From: Rhinopithecimicrobium faecis
GTDB lineage: Bacteria; Bacteroidota; Bacteroidia; Sphingobacteriales; Sphingobacteriaceae
Reading direction: 5' to 3'
Length of the DNA: 64,000 nucleotides
Assembly (NCBI GenBank): GCA_017942165.1
Contig: JAGKSB010000009.1
Location: 62,001-126,000, forward strand
Part shown: positions 8,364 to 17,364 of the stretch, in pieces
Position numbering within the stretch: the first letter of the stretch is position 1
Layout: the number at the start of each line of letters is the position of its first letter
The notes under the pieces: model-generated
What the model saw: the letters and a program-made list of their open reading frames with translations, nothing else
The model's database searches: none
Told to the model about the DNA's origin: nothing
Position numbers and translations under genes: made by a program

Positions 8364-9353
8364 CTATTTTTTTGATTTATAATGGGCGTAATTTGTAAAG
8401 AGTTCCGAGTAGCAATCCGTCAGTTGGCGCTCATCGGTATACTTACATTCATACATAAATACCCCTTGATAATTAATTTGCTCTAGGGCGGCAATAATCG
8501 TATTCCAATTATTCTTTCCAAGGCCATTGCAAGGAAGGTAATGGTGCTCAGCTGTGCCATCACCATCGGCGATATGTAAGGATTTCACACGAGGCCCAAA
8601 AGCGCTTAATAGCTGTGCTGCTTCCGCTGTGTGACACATGTCTACAGCGATCCCTACTTCCTGAGGGAATTTTTGAAATAGCTGTACACATTCCGCGACT
8701 GTTCTTAATAAAGGACGTTCGCGATTGGCATCTACGTGCAACGCTGGACCTAACATATTTTCCACGACCAGCGTCACGGGATAGGCTGCCAATGCACGAT
8801 TTAATTCATGAACAGACTTTACAAGCTGAGAAGCACGCCATGCACGCTCCCCGAGACCGAGGTAATAGGAAGGATGAAATAAGACCACTTTAGGCTTTAA
8901 AGGAGCTAATAATGAAAATACTTTAAGCTGTGTTTCCACCACATAGCTTCGTGTATCCTCAGCCGTCAAAGAAAGATCCAGCTGTTTTGAAAATGGCATA
9001 TGTATAGACCAAAGCTGCATACCGGTCTCCGCAAAGATCGCCTTCAATGTATCCACCCTACGCTCCCAGTAGCCTTTATCAGGGTTTAGTTGCAACTTTT
9101 TATCAAGCATAGCTCCGATACCGGCAAGTTCTACATACTGAATACCTAAAGACTTGGCATACAGCATGCGCTCCTTAGTTATCATTCGTATATCTATAGA
9201 ATACCCTATTTCAGGTTGATAACGAGTGCTAGCAATGCCTAGGTCTTGCATAGCAAGGCTGGGCGAGGCTGGGCGGCTCTGCTGTGCTAGCAGATAGATA
9301 GGTAGCAGCATCATAAAAAGTAGGCTGCAACGGAAAACACGATTTCTTACCAT
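8364..9353 (-). CDS. exported sugar phosphate isomerase/epimerase-like TIM-barrel protein
   Basis: A 329-residue protein with an N-terminal signal peptide (to about residue 24, LLPIYLLAQQ). The rest is a xylose-isomerase-like TIM barrel (AP endonuclease family 2). Metal-ligand motifs are in the usual order: VVENMLGPA (Glu), VGIAVDMCHTAEA (Asp, His), LHIADGDGTAEHH (His, Asp) and MYECKYTD (Glu). Many Bacteroidota catabolic loci carry exported members that epimerise or cleave keto-sugars. It lies 44 nt downstream of susD in locus 1. Substrate unknown. Confidence 0.85.
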   Translation of the reverse strand: MVRNRVFRCSLLFMMLLPIYLLAQQSRPASPSLAMQDLGIASTRYQPEIGYSIDIRMITKERMLYAKSLGIQYVELAGIGAMLDKKLQLNPDKGYWERRVDTLKAIFAETGMQLWSIHMPFSKQLDLSLTAEDTRSYVVETQLKVFSLLAPLKPKVVLFHPSYYLGLGERAWRASQLVKSVHELNRALAAYPVTLVVENMLGPALHVDANRERPLLRTVAECVQLFQKFPQEVGIAVDMCHTAEAAQLLSAFGPRVKSLHIADGDGTAEHHYLPCNGLGKNNWNTIIAALEQINYQGVFMYECKYTDERQLTDCYSELFTNYAHYKSKK

Positions 9354-9397
9354 AGTAATTAATTACCGAATTAGGGATATTAACAATAAAAATTTTG

Positions 9398-11164
9398 TTA
9401 CCAGTTAGGGTTTTGTTTTAAATTCGGATTAAGCAGTAAATCTTCCGTTGGAAGAGGGGCAAAATAGTCTTTTTCCTCATTAAACTTTCCTCCCTGTTGA
9501 AAGGGATCCATATTCCCTTTGTTGGAAGCCTGCGCTCCAGTAAGCGGATCTCGGAGGCTGCGTTGGGCAATATTTATTTGGGATGTTACTGAAGACGGTG
9601 CTCCTGCGGCATTTCCATTGTAAACAAAGACATCAGCGACACCATCGCCTGTAAAATCGAAAGATCCTAGACCCGAGAAATAAATCCCTACCATGGGTTG
9701 TTGAATTTTCTGACCTTCTTTCCAACGCATTAAATCGTCCCAACGAAGACCTTCATTAAACAATTCTGCGCGACGCTCGCGACGAATCTCTAAGATCACG
9801 CCTTTAAAAGCGCCATTATTCACATTCTTGTACATGGCCGCTAAATAAGGATCGGGGTTTGCATTCGCTTGATTTAAGTTTAAGCTAGGCATACCTACGC
9901 GAGCACGCAATTTATTAATAGATACATCTAAATCAGCTTGCGTTAAAGTTCCTAATTCTGCTTTTGCTTCCGCTAATATTAATAAGGCTTCTGCGTAGCG
10001 CATTAAGATGATATCAAAATAAGAACCCGAGGTCGTCCATTGGCTACGTTCCGGAAGTGCTTTAATAACACGGTATCCTGTGGTGGTAATCGCGAGGTTC
10101 ACCGCTTCATTCTTCGTTTCTCCCGTAACACGGAAATCAGGCCCCGCTGTCGTTTGCACTAAACGTGGGTCTCTATTTTGCATTTCCTGAAAGAAACCCA
10201 TCGTTTGATAACCGGGTTTATCCGTAAAACGCGTACCATCGGTCATTAGAAAACTATTTAAAAAATCCTTCGTTACCCCATAGGCACCTAGCGTTGCCGA
10301 GGTGAAGTAATTACCCAAAGAATGAACTTTCTTCCCTTGTTCAAAATTTACAGCAAGGATAGTCTCCACACTCGTTTGAGTGGTAAGTCCAAACAAGTTT
10401 CTATAAGCGGCATTTGCGCCCCCATCTGTATATAATGTGTATGCGCCAGAATTAATAAGCTCCTGCGCAGCCGACGCAGCAAGGGTTAAGTATTTATCGG
10501 CATCCGCGATACCATGGTACTTACGAAAAGTCCCTTCAAATAAGGCCACGCGAGCTTTGAAAAATAATGCCGTGTGCTGCGTTATTAAGTTTACCTGTTT
10601 TTCTTTCGGGATATTTTTTATGGCATAATCTAAATCTGCCATAACAGAATCCATCACTAGCATGCGGGAATCTCTTGGTTTATATAAGTCCGGATCATCC
10701 GCTGTTAACACGTTGGAATACCAGGGCACATCGCCAAAGGTCGCCACCTTATCAAAGTAGAAATAAGCGCGGAAGAAACGCGCAATACCACTGTATTTTG
10801 CTTTAGCAGCCTCATCTTTAACTTTAGAATAGTTTGCTAAAAAGTAATTTATTTTTCTAAGATTCGAAAATGACCATCCTCCAGCACCAGAAGCTACAGG
10901 CACAATCCGATTGCCCCTTACACGGGCGCTCGGATTTAGGGGTACGATATTATCCGAAGAGGCATCATCAGCGTAGCTTTCCGTAACCGGTAGCATTGCG
11001 TAGAAATCATTCGTTGCAACTTCCAAATCCTTCGCCGTATTAAAGAAGAAAGGAGCTTCCACTTGATCTTCAGATGCTCTATCAAGGAAATCCTTATCGC
11101 AGGAAGTGAGTAGCAAGGCGGAGGAGAGCATTAAAAAGCCTATATATTTTTTTGATAAATTCAT
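9398..11164 (-). CDS. SusD/RagB family lipoprotein (locus 1)
   Basis: A 588-residue outer-membrane lipoprotein (lipobox LLTSC, Cys22, followed by DKDFLDR). It has the SusD layout: N-terminal FFFNTAKDLEVATNDFY, TPR-like helices around ARFFRAYFYFDKVATFGDVP, and C-terminal IILMRYAEALLILAEAKAEL, EIRRERRAELFNEGLRWDDL, and the ending NPNLKQNPNW. SusD proteins cap the SusC barrel and bind the ligand at the surface. It is 12 nt downstream of the paired susC gene, so expression is coupled. Ligand not deducible from sequence. Confidence 0.95.
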   Translation of the reverse strand: MNLSKKYIGFLMLSSALLLTSCDKDFLDRASEDQVEAPFFFNTAKDLEVATNDFYAMLPVTESYADDASSDNIVPLNPSARVRGNRIVPVASGAGGWSFSNLRKINYFLANYSKVKDEAAKAKYSGIARFFRAYFYFDKVATFGDVPWYSNVLTADDPDLYKPRDSRMLVMDSVMADLDYAIKNIPKEKQVNLITQHTALFFKARVALFEGTFRKYHGIADADKYLTLAASAAQELINSGAYTLYTDGGANAAYRNLFGLTTQTSVETILAVNFEQGKKVHSLGNYFTSATLGAYGVTKDFLNSFLMTDGTRFTDKPGYQTMGFFQEMQNRDPRLVQTTAGPDFRVTGETKNEAVNLAITTTGYRVIKALPERSQWTTSGSYFDIILMRYAEALLILAEAKAELGTLTQADLDVSINKLRARVGMPSLNLNQANANPDPYLAAMYKNVNNGAFKGVILEIRRERRAELFNEGLRWDDLMRWKEGQKIQQPMVGIYFSGLGSFDFTGDGVADVFVYNGNAAGAPSSVTSQINIAQRSLRDPLTGAQASNKGNMDPFQQGGKFNEEKDYFAPLPTEDLLLNPNLKQNPNW

Positions 11165-11176
11165 TATTTCTTACAA

Positions 11177-14100
11177 TTAAAGCGTCAACATTAAACCAAA
11201 AGAATAGGTCTTACCCATTGGGTAGACACGTTGATCACCACGATCATCTGCCGTTCCTGGGGAAGAGAAGTTAATCGCTGATCCTGCTTGTTCAGGGTCT
11301 ATATATTTTGTTAAGCCGCCAAAGCTCCAGGTAAACATATTCTCTCCGGAGAAGAAAATACGTAATTTCTCAATCTTAGCTTGGCGCGTTAAAGCCTGCG
11401 GAAAAGTATAGCCTACAGAAATATTCTTCGCCCGTATAAAGCCTACATTTGTTAAGTAGAAGTCGTTAATTTCATATAAAGAGCGACCCGCTTGTAAAGA
11501 GGAGTATCCTCGATAGATTTGAGGGTACGTATTACCAGTTTTTTCGGGTGTCCATGCGTTGTCAATAAGATCTTTTCTTAAGAATGAAAGGTAGGGACGT
11601 TGGTAGGTGCCCCAATATAATTCTCCCGTAGGATACCAGTCTTGCTTAGCCACCCCGGTCAGGGCTAAAGCAAAATCAAAGTTCTTCCAGCTAGCATTTA
11701 AGTTTACGCCAAAGGGAAATCGTGGTGCAGCATTTCCGATACGCTGTAGGTCGCCATGATCGGTAAGGGTATTTCCACCGTTATCTATTTTCCCATCACC
11801 ATTGATATCTAGGTATTTGATATCACCAGCACGAAGGTGGTTCCATTCCGAATTTTGCATCACATTCAAAATATCATTATACACTTTCGCTAAGGAAGCT
11901 GAAGGGTTGGTAAATGAATTCTGGTAGGCTGCAGCTTCAGCATCTGATTGAAATTGACCTTGTACGCGATACCCCCAAATTTCCCCCAGTTGCTGTCCCT
12001 CATAATAGGTGTTCAGTAAGCCATTCGGGTTATTATACTTGGTGATAATACTTTTAAAGTTCGATACATTCGCTGAAACGCTAAAGCGTAGTGGCGCATT
12101 TGCTAACTCAAATTTATTCTGGTAGGTAAGTCCAATTTCATAACCATCTGTACGCAGACCCGCATAGTTTTCCTTCGGTTCATTGGCACCAAATACTGCC
12201 GGAAGGGGCTGCCCTGGAAGATACATACCATCTACATGCTTGCGGTAGACATCAACATTAAGGGTAAGTTTGTTCTTAAATAACCCTATATCGGCACCAA
12301 AATTTAAGCTCTTCGTTGTTTCCCAGGTTACGACACTTGGCAGTGGTGAGGGCATCTGAGCAACGGTAAGTGGATTCCCTTGATTTAACCAATTAGTGGA
12401 ACGCGAAACGTTCATAAGCTCCTTAAAGGTGTTTACATCGACCGTTTGGTTACCCAATTTCCCATAGGAAGCACGTAGTTTTAATGTTGGGACATACGCT
12501 TTTATATCTTTCCAGAAACTTTCGCGATCTAGCTGCCAACCGAGGGAAACAGAGGGGAAGAATCCCCAGCGGCTATCTGTTGGAAAGCGGGAGGAGCCAT
12601 CATAACGACCATTCACCTCCAATAGATATTTATTGTTGTAATCGTAGTTGAAACGCCCGAAAAAGCCCCTTACAGCCCAGTTCATCGCCGCACCAGAGAT
12701 GCTATTCATGCTCGTTGCTACCGCTAAATTTGCCAGATCTTCGACCAGCAGATCGTCCGCTGTAGTGGCGATGCGATCTCGATCGAATTCCTCCTGATTA
12801 TAGCCGGCAAGGACTTTGAAATTATGCTTATTAAGGGCGGAAATTTGGTAGGTAGCAAAAGCATTTAAAGCGGTGTACTTGTCTTTCCAACGGTATTCTG
12901 TCAGCCTATTTAAGCCTGCAATTTGGTAGTTAAGTTTATTTCCTGCTAAGTATTCAAATTGATTAAGACGGTAGCTACGGCTGGTATTTTCAATGCGGTT
13001 ACTATAGTCAAAATTTAACTGAAGACCTTTTACCGGTTTGGCCATCACTCGGAAGGTATTGGTAAACTCTTCATTATTAAATCTACGCCATGATTTCCCA
13101 GATGCTAAACCAGCATTTCCTCCCTGTCCACCAGACCCTGTCGTAATATCCGTAGGAATACCGTTGACAAAGTTCGGGTAGAAAGGCATCAGGTAATACC
13201 AGGTTGTGGTGCTCCATAAGCCTCCAAAACCATTTGAGAATCCCCCATAGTCTTTATCATTCTCATTGATAAACTGCGTATTATTGGAGATCTCTAACCA
13301 GTCGTAAGGTTTAAATGTTAAGTTAGCCTTAAAATTTTGACGATCTATGCCCGCATCTTTATTAATGTTGTTAATGCTTTGTCTATCATAGATACGCCCG
13401 GAAACATAACCCCTCAACTTATCAGAGCCACCAGAAACGGAGATATTATGGAAATTCGACGCTTGATTTTTGCGAAATAAATAGTCCCACCAATTGGTGT
13501 TGTAGAAGAATTTGTTGGTACCATCATTTTGAAGTTCATGAAAAGGAGCAATTTCCCCCTTCGAAACCATCTTAATAGTTTCCCAATCCATCTCATTATA
13601 GCCACTGTAGCTGGCCCCATTATATCCAAATAATGCGGCATCTACCGTCTTAGCATATACATATGGATCTGTTACATAATCTGTGCGTACAGCAGGCGTT
13701 GTAAAAGCGAAGTTATTGGTATAGGTAATTGCTGTCGTTCCAGCTTTCCCCGTTTTCGTAGTTATTAAGATGACGCCAAAGGCACCGCGTGCACCATAGA
13801 TTGCTGCAGAAGCCGCATCTTTTAGTACCGTTACAGATTCAATATCATTTGGATTTACACGGGTAATATTCCCTTCAATACCATCGATTAATACCAGAGG
13901 TGATCCCCCGTTAATGGAATTAAAACCGCGCACATTAATATCTGGAGTTTCCGAAGGGTCTCCACTATTCAACTGGATATTTAAGCCAGGCATTAAGCCC
14001 TGTAAGGCCGTGGAGATATTAGCATCTGGACGTAAAGCAATATCTGCAGCATTGATCTGCGATACTGCGCCCGTAAGATTGGCTTTTTTCTGTACACCGT

Positions 14101-14758
14101 AGCCTACCACAACGACTTCTTCCAGGTCACTTTGCTTTTCTTGCAGCTTAATAGTCAGGCGTTCCCCAGCTTTAAAATTCAATGTTTGCTCTACATACCC
14201 TAAAGCCGTAACCGTCAGTTGGCCTTCCTGCTGAACGACATTTAGCGTAAAGGAACCATCTTGCTTAGACGCGGTGGCAACATTACTTTGCGCAATACGA
14301 ATAGAAGCTCCCGCTAAGGGCTGCCCTTGACTATTGCTCACCATACCTTGCACCGAAAGTTGCTTTTGCATCTCCGCCGAAAGTTCGCTGTTGAACACAT
14401 CCTGTGCATTTTTAATAAGGACAGTCTTATTTTTCACGACATATACCAAACCTCGAGGAGTTAAAAAGGCATCTAATACCGTATTTAAGTCGGCATTTTT
14501 AAGGTGTAAATTAATTTTATCTGTCTTCTTCAGCTGTGAGCTATTATATAAGAAGTCAAGGTCTGTTTGCTCTTGAATTTTTCCGAGCACCTCCACGAGT
14601 TCAGCATTGCTAACGGAGATATTTATTTTTTGGGCGTAGACCTTCGCCTGCAATTGCAGGCATAATCCGAACACCAAAAAGGATACTAATTTCATCATAA
14701 CGAGATATTTAAGCAATCGGGATTTAGTCCGCAGGATTGCAGCAATATTTTTATACAT
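11177..14758 (-). CDS. SusC/RagA TonB-dependent receptor with STN signalling domain (locus 1)
   Basis: 1193 residues. After a long signal peptide (cleavage near VYAQ, residue 43), residues about 45-115 form an STN (secretin/TonB N-terminal) domain, the partner of anti-sigma FecR. A CarboxypepD_reg domain follows (about 132-212), then the plug (GYGVQKKANLTGAV, VNPNDIESVTVLKDAASAAI, YGARGAFGVILITTKTGKAG) and a barrel of roughly 22 strands ending in SFGLMLTL. It imports the locus 1 ligand and, by family knowledge, reports binding to FecR. Upstream lie fecR and the sigma gene, with a hairpin between fecR and this gene. The ATG at 14758 gives a plausible signal peptide. Confidence 0.95.
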   Translation of the reverse strand: MYKNIAAILRTKSRLLKYLVMMKLVSFLVFGLCLQLQAKVYAQKINISVSNAELVEVLGKIQEQTDLDFLYNSSQLKKTDKINLHLKNADLNTVLDAFLTPRGLVYVVKNKTVLIKNAQDVFNSELSAEMQKQLSVQGMVSNSQGQPLAGASIRIAQSNVATASKQDGSFTLNVVQQEGQLTVTALGYVEQTLNFKAGERLTIKLQEKQSDLEEVVVVGYGVQKKANLTGAVSQINAADIALRPDANISTALQGLMPGLNIQLNSGDPSETPDINVRGFNSINGGSPLVLIDGIEGNITRVNPNDIESVTVLKDAASAAIYGARGAFGVILITTKTGKAGTTAITYTNNFAFTTPAVRTDYVTDPYVYAKTVDAALFGYNGASYSGYNEMDWETIKMVSKGEIAPFHELQNDGTNKFFYNTNWWDYLFRKNQASNFHNISVSGGSDKLRGYVSGRIYDRQSINNINKDAGIDRQNFKANLTFKPYDWLEISNNTQFINENDKDYGGFSNGFGGLWSTTTWYYLMPFYPNFVNGIPTDITTGSGGQGGNAGLASGKSWRRFNNEEFTNTFRVMAKPVKGLQLNFDYSNRIENTSRSYRLNQFEYLAGNKLNYQIAGLNRLTEYRWKDKYTALNAFATYQISALNKHNFKVLAGYNQEEFDRDRIATTADDLLVEDLANLAVATSMNSISGAAMNWAVRGFFGRFNYDYNNKYLLEVNGRYDGSSRFPTDSRWGFFPSVSLGWQLDRESFWKDIKAYVPTLKLRASYGKLGNQTVDVNTFKELMNVSRSTNWLNQGNPLTVAQMPSPLPSVVTWETTKSLNFGADIGLFKNKLTLNVDVYRKHVDGMYLPGQPLPAVFGANEPKENYAGLRTDGYEIGLTYQNKFELANAPLRFSVSANVSNFKSIITKYNNPNGLLNTYYEGQQLGEIWGYRVQGQFQSDAEAAAYQNSFTNPSASLAKVYNDILNVMQNSEWNHLRAGDIKYLDINGDGKIDNGGNTLTDHGDLQRIGNAAPRFPFGVNLNASWKNFDFALALTGVAKQDWYPTGELYWGTYQRPYLSFLRKDLIDNAWTPEKTGNTYPQIYRGYSSLQAGRSLYEINDFYLTNVGFIRAKNISVGYTFPQALTRQAKIEKLRIFFSGENMFTWSFGGLTKYIDPEQAGSAINFSSPGTADDRGDQRVYPMGKTYSFGLMLTL

Positions 14759-14816
14759 TTGAGCGTATTTAGTTAGTTAAAAAATGGTTTAAAGTTTATT
14801 TCTCTCTAGGTATTTT

Positions 14817-14844
14817 AAAAGGTGGTGTTGGCGCACCGCCTTTT
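14817..14844. terminator. hairpin between fecR and susC of locus 1
   Basis: An 11-bp stem (AAAAGGTGGTG at 14817-14827 with CACCGCCTTTT at 14834-14844, one G-T pair, 6-nt loop) flanked by A/T runs on both sides. It lies 20 nt past the fecR stop and 60 nt upstream of susC, so it could end or attenuate the sigma-fecR transcript and insulate susC. Confidence 0.6.
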
Positions 14845-14863
14845 TACTTTTCAACGGGTAGGT

Positions 14864-16030
14864 TTATTTCATTACGTGCACCCTCCCTTCTTGAAATTGG
14901 AATTTCAGCGCTGAAATTTGCGAAATTCCATCCAGCACATCGGTTAATTTCTTGCTACGCTTCAGGCTACCGGTAAATTTTTCATCGATCGCAGGGTCAA
15001 TCGCTATTTCCGTAATAGGATACCACTTCGCGAGTTCTTCGAGAATTACTTGTATAGACTCATCTTTAAATTTGAAATAGCCTTCACGCCAGGCGAGGAC
15101 AGCGTTTATATCCACATTTTTTATAAGTTCCATCTGGCTGTCACGCGCGACTTGGGCCTGCTGTCCCGGCTTTAGGAGCAGCTGTTTATTTCCTGCTTGA
15201 ATATGTACGGAGCCTGTTAGCAAGGTGGTCTTTACTTGCTTATCCTGTGGGTATGCAGACACATTGAAGGTCGTTCCTAGCACTTGCACGGTGGTATTTT
15301 TTGTGGCTACGGTAAAGGGGATATCCGCAAGGTGTGTCACCTCAAAGAAGGCTTCACCCTGCAATGTTACATGCCGATTTAAGCGGCCATAAGAGACGGC
15401 CATAGCCATGCTAGACCCAGAATTTAGGAGCACTAAACTTTCATCTGGAAGTTTTATTTTCAGGGTATTCCCTTTGGGGGCAACAATTTGATGATGAAGG
15501 TCTTGGTTAAAAAATTCCTTTTCTACTTCCCTATTTATTGCTAGCGTACCATCCGAGAGACGCGTTAAGATTAGGCCTTTATGATGAATGGTATCCGCTG
15601 CTAGCTTAGCTAAGTCTACATGTGTTCCATCCGCTAGAGTAATCATATTTTCTGGCGCTGTGGGGTTATTTTGTGCCGCAGTATGCTGTGCCATACGAGG
15701 GGCCATCTGGGGGTTTCTTTGCAGCAGTATATAACTGCACCCGAGGATAAGAAGGGCTGCGGCAACCATTTTCCAGTGATTAAAAATAAAATGCACCCCG
15801 CGCTGAAGGATTGATTTTTCCTGCTGTGGCACCTGCTTTACTATTTCTTGGAAAATGGTTTCCTGATCAAATTCGGCATTTCCCTTTATCTCCACAGTAG
15901 CATCAACTAAATCGGAAAAATCTTGCTCAGAGAGAGTGTCCAAATAGGCCGTAAGCTCCGCTAACTCCGAAGCTGTAAGCGTGTTAGTGAGGTATTTCTG
16001 AAATAGGATAGGTAGGTTATCTTTAAGCAC
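14864..16030 (-). CDS. FecR-type anti-sigma factor (locus 1)
   Basis: 388 residues if started at the GTG at 16030 (reading M/V-LKDNLPILFQKYLTNTL). The open frame extends to a TTG at 16060, but the GTG start fits family N-termini better. Order of parts: cytoplasmic anti-sigma region (1-80), membrane helix (about 86-104, WKMVAAALLILGCSYILL), periplasmic FecR domain (GNTLKIKLPDESLVLLNSGS, EGEAFFEVTH-like text, VLGTTFNVSAYP), and C-terminal DUF4974 domain (FKDESIQVILEELAKWYPI). It holds the neighbouring ECF sigma inactive until the receptor STN domain signals. Residue numbers are approximate. Confidence 0.9.
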   Translation of the reverse strand: MLKDNLPILFQKYLTNTLTASELAELTAYLDTLSEQDFSDLVDATVEIKGNAEFDQETIFQEIVKQVPQQEKSILQRGVHFIFNHWKMVAAALLILGCSYILLQRNPQMAPRMAQHTAAQNNPTAPENMITLADGTHVDLAKLAADTIHHKGLILTRLSDGTLAINREVEKEFFNQDLHHQIVAPKGNTLKIKLPDESLVLLNSGSSMAMAVSYGRLNRHVTLQGEAFFEVTHLADIPFTVATKNTTVQVLGTTFNVSAYPQDKQVKTTLLTGSVHIQAGNKQLLLKPGQQAQVARDSQMELIKNVDINAVLAWREGYFKFKDESIQVILEELAKWYPITEIAIDPAIDEKFTGSLKRSKKLTDVLDGISQISALKFQFQEGRVHVMK

Positions 16031-16074
16031 AATTCGTTGGTTTATTAAGAGTACACACAACTACCTAAAGAGTA

Positions 16075-16650
16075 CTAGCGGAAGGGGAAAAAAAATAATA
16101 GTAAGAGTGGAAGGTTGTAGTCAGACTTCGAAAGATGACTACGTAAGCTACTCAAAGCCTGCGTAATATGGTTCTTTACCGTCTGTGTAGAAATACCCAT
16201 TTCTACGGCAATTTCTTTATGAGTGAGCCCTTTAATACGGCTCAACTCTAAAGCAGTACGTTGCTGTGTAGGTAGCTGGGCGATACGCTTCATAATCGTA
16301 TCCTCCAATTCGCGCGCATTAACATGCTCTTCGACAACATTGCTAAGGGGCTGCGTAAGTTGGTTACGGTATAATAATGCTGTGCGGGAGTTACGAAGCT
16401 GATTTAAACAGAGGCGCTTGGCAATGACAAATAATAAAGGCCAGGGGTCTCTATCTTCCTGCAGTTGAGCGCGGTTGGTGAATATCTTTATAAAACTCTC
16501 TTGCACCACTTCTTCTGCCAACTTCTGGTCCTTCAAAATCTTTAAAGAAGCATCAAATAATCGTGGTGCAAAAAGATCATAAAATTGCCTAAAGGCAATA
16601 TTATTGCCTGATTTCAGTAGATTCAATAGGTTTATAGGAATAGTGCTCAT
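16075..16650 (-). CDS. ECF-type RNA polymerase sigma factor (locus 1)
   Basis: 191 residues from the ATG at 16650 (MSTIPINLLNLLKSGNNIAF). The open frame extends upstream to 16776 but that part is not protein-like. Region 2 is seen at FRQFYDLFAPRLFDASLKIL and QKLAEEVVQESFIKIF; region 4 at TQQRTALELSRIKGLTHKEI and AVEMGISTQTVKNHITQAL. It is the Bacteroidota FecI-like class that drives susCD genes under FecR control. fecR follows 44 nt downstream. A TATTTTTG box 48 nt upstream is a possible promoter. Confidence 0.93.
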   Translation of the reverse strand: MSTIPINLLNLLKSGNNIAFRQFYDLFAPRLFDASLKILKDQKLAEEVVQESFIKIFTNRAQLQEDRDPWPLLFVIAKRLCLNQLRNSRTALLYRNQLTQPLSNVVEEHVNARELEDTIMKRIAQLPTQQRTALELSRIKGLTHKEIAVEMGISTQTVKNHITQALSSLRSHLSKSDYNLPLLLLFFFPFR

Positions 16651-16697
16651 GGCTCTAAGGCAACCAGTTGTTAATTTAATAATTGCACGAAGATATA

Positions 16698-16705
16698 CAA
16701 AAATA
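16698..16705 (-). promoter_or_regulatory. Bacteroidota -7 box (TATTTTTG, minus) for sigma-fecR
   Basis: The minus strand reads TATTTTTG, an exact TAnnTTTG match 48 nt upstream of the sigma factor ATG. No good -33 TTTG is visible. Confidence 0.35.
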
Positions 16706-16824
16706 ACATGCATTTGTACAGGTCCGCATATTATCAAATTATTAACATTGCTAAGTTGTAACGTAGTTCTCACCAAGCCTTCCGCAATTGTTACATACTA
16801 ATAACATACTTTAGAAAATATTTG

Positions 16825-16841
16825 GTTAACTTTAAGTTAAC
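16825..16841. promoter_or_regulatory. 17-nt perfect palindrome upstream of the patatin operon
   Basis: GTTAACTT-T-AAGTTAAC: 8-nt arms around one central base. It is 61 nt upstream of the gene at 16903 and has the size of a dimeric repressor operator. No regulator is identified next to it. Confidence 0.5.
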
Positions 16842-16860
16842 TAACGGTTTTCACTACCCG

Positions 16861-16890
16861 TTTGTAATAGTTTGTAATAGTTTGTAATAG
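16861..16890 (+). repeat. three exact copies of a decamer before the patatin operon
   Basis: TTTGTAATAG is repeated three times without interruption and is followed directly by GAGGAGTTAAGT and the ATG at 16903. It sits in the promoter or leader, so copy-number change could alter spacing between promoter or operator elements and the ribosome site. Confidence 0.9.
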
Positions 16891-16895
16891 GAGGA
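16891..16895 (+). promoter_or_regulatory. strong Shine-Dalgarno-like site
   Basis: GAGGAG, 7 nt before the ATG at 16903, is unusually close to the ideal SD sequence for Bacteroidota, where such sites are weak or absent. It supports the chosen start. Confidence 0.5.
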
Positions 16896-16902
16896 GTTAA
16901 GT

Positions 16903-17358
16903 ATGAATCAAGAAAATTTATTTAAACTACATCAGTTCCTTGAAAGCCGTAAGTCAAAGTTGGAGAGTGTCGCTAAATTTTTTGAAGATTTTGACCAATT
17001 CGCCTTCCTCTATTTAAAAGATGCTGTTCAAAGTATCGATAATGAGTTGCAATTAAAAACGTCCGATAGCTTACGCTTTTTTTCTGAAAACCCGTATGAG
17101 AAAAATGGCACACATTTTTTTGTGATGGTTCAACTATTTAAGCGTACACCACAAAGAAATGGCTTCTATTTGGATCAGTCTAATTTATACCCGAGCATTC
17201 AGTTTCAAGGGGATGAGTTCAGCGGTACGGTTAAGGTAACAATAAAGCAGGGAGCGAAGATTTTCAGTACGACAAGCTACCCCGTAGCAGAACTCTGCAC
17301 GGAAGGAAAGAACTTCGAGCTACTACTAGGCTTTTTAGAGACAATCTATACAACTTAA
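16903..17358 (+). CDS. hypothetical protein paired with patatin-like lipase
   Basis: A 151-residue soluble protein of unknown family. Residues 1-55 look helical (LFKLHQFLESRKSKLESVAK), followed by a mixed alpha/beta part with aromatic-rich strands (GTHFFVMVQLFKRTPQRNGF, YLDQSNLYPSIQFQGDEFSG) and a C-terminal helix (FELLLGFLETIY). There is no signal peptide, membrane helix or catalytic motif. It is 6 nt upstream of the patatin gene, so the two are almost certainly cotranslated; it could be an activator, inhibitor or sensor for the lipase. A 17-nt palindrome and a triple decamer repeat lie upstream. Confidence 0.75.
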   Translation: MNQENLFKLHQFLESRKSKLESVAKFFEDFDQFAFLYLKDAVQSIDNELQLKTSDSLRFFSENPYEKNGTHFFVMVQLFKRTPQRNGFYLDQSNLYPSIQFQGDEFSGTVKVTIKQGAKIFSTTSYPVAELCTEGKNFELLLGFLETIYTT

Positions 17359-17364
17359 TAGCCG

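Noticed and set aside
16861..16890. Triple repeat as a CRISPR array
   Set aside because: The 10-nt units have no spacers and no cas genes are nearby.
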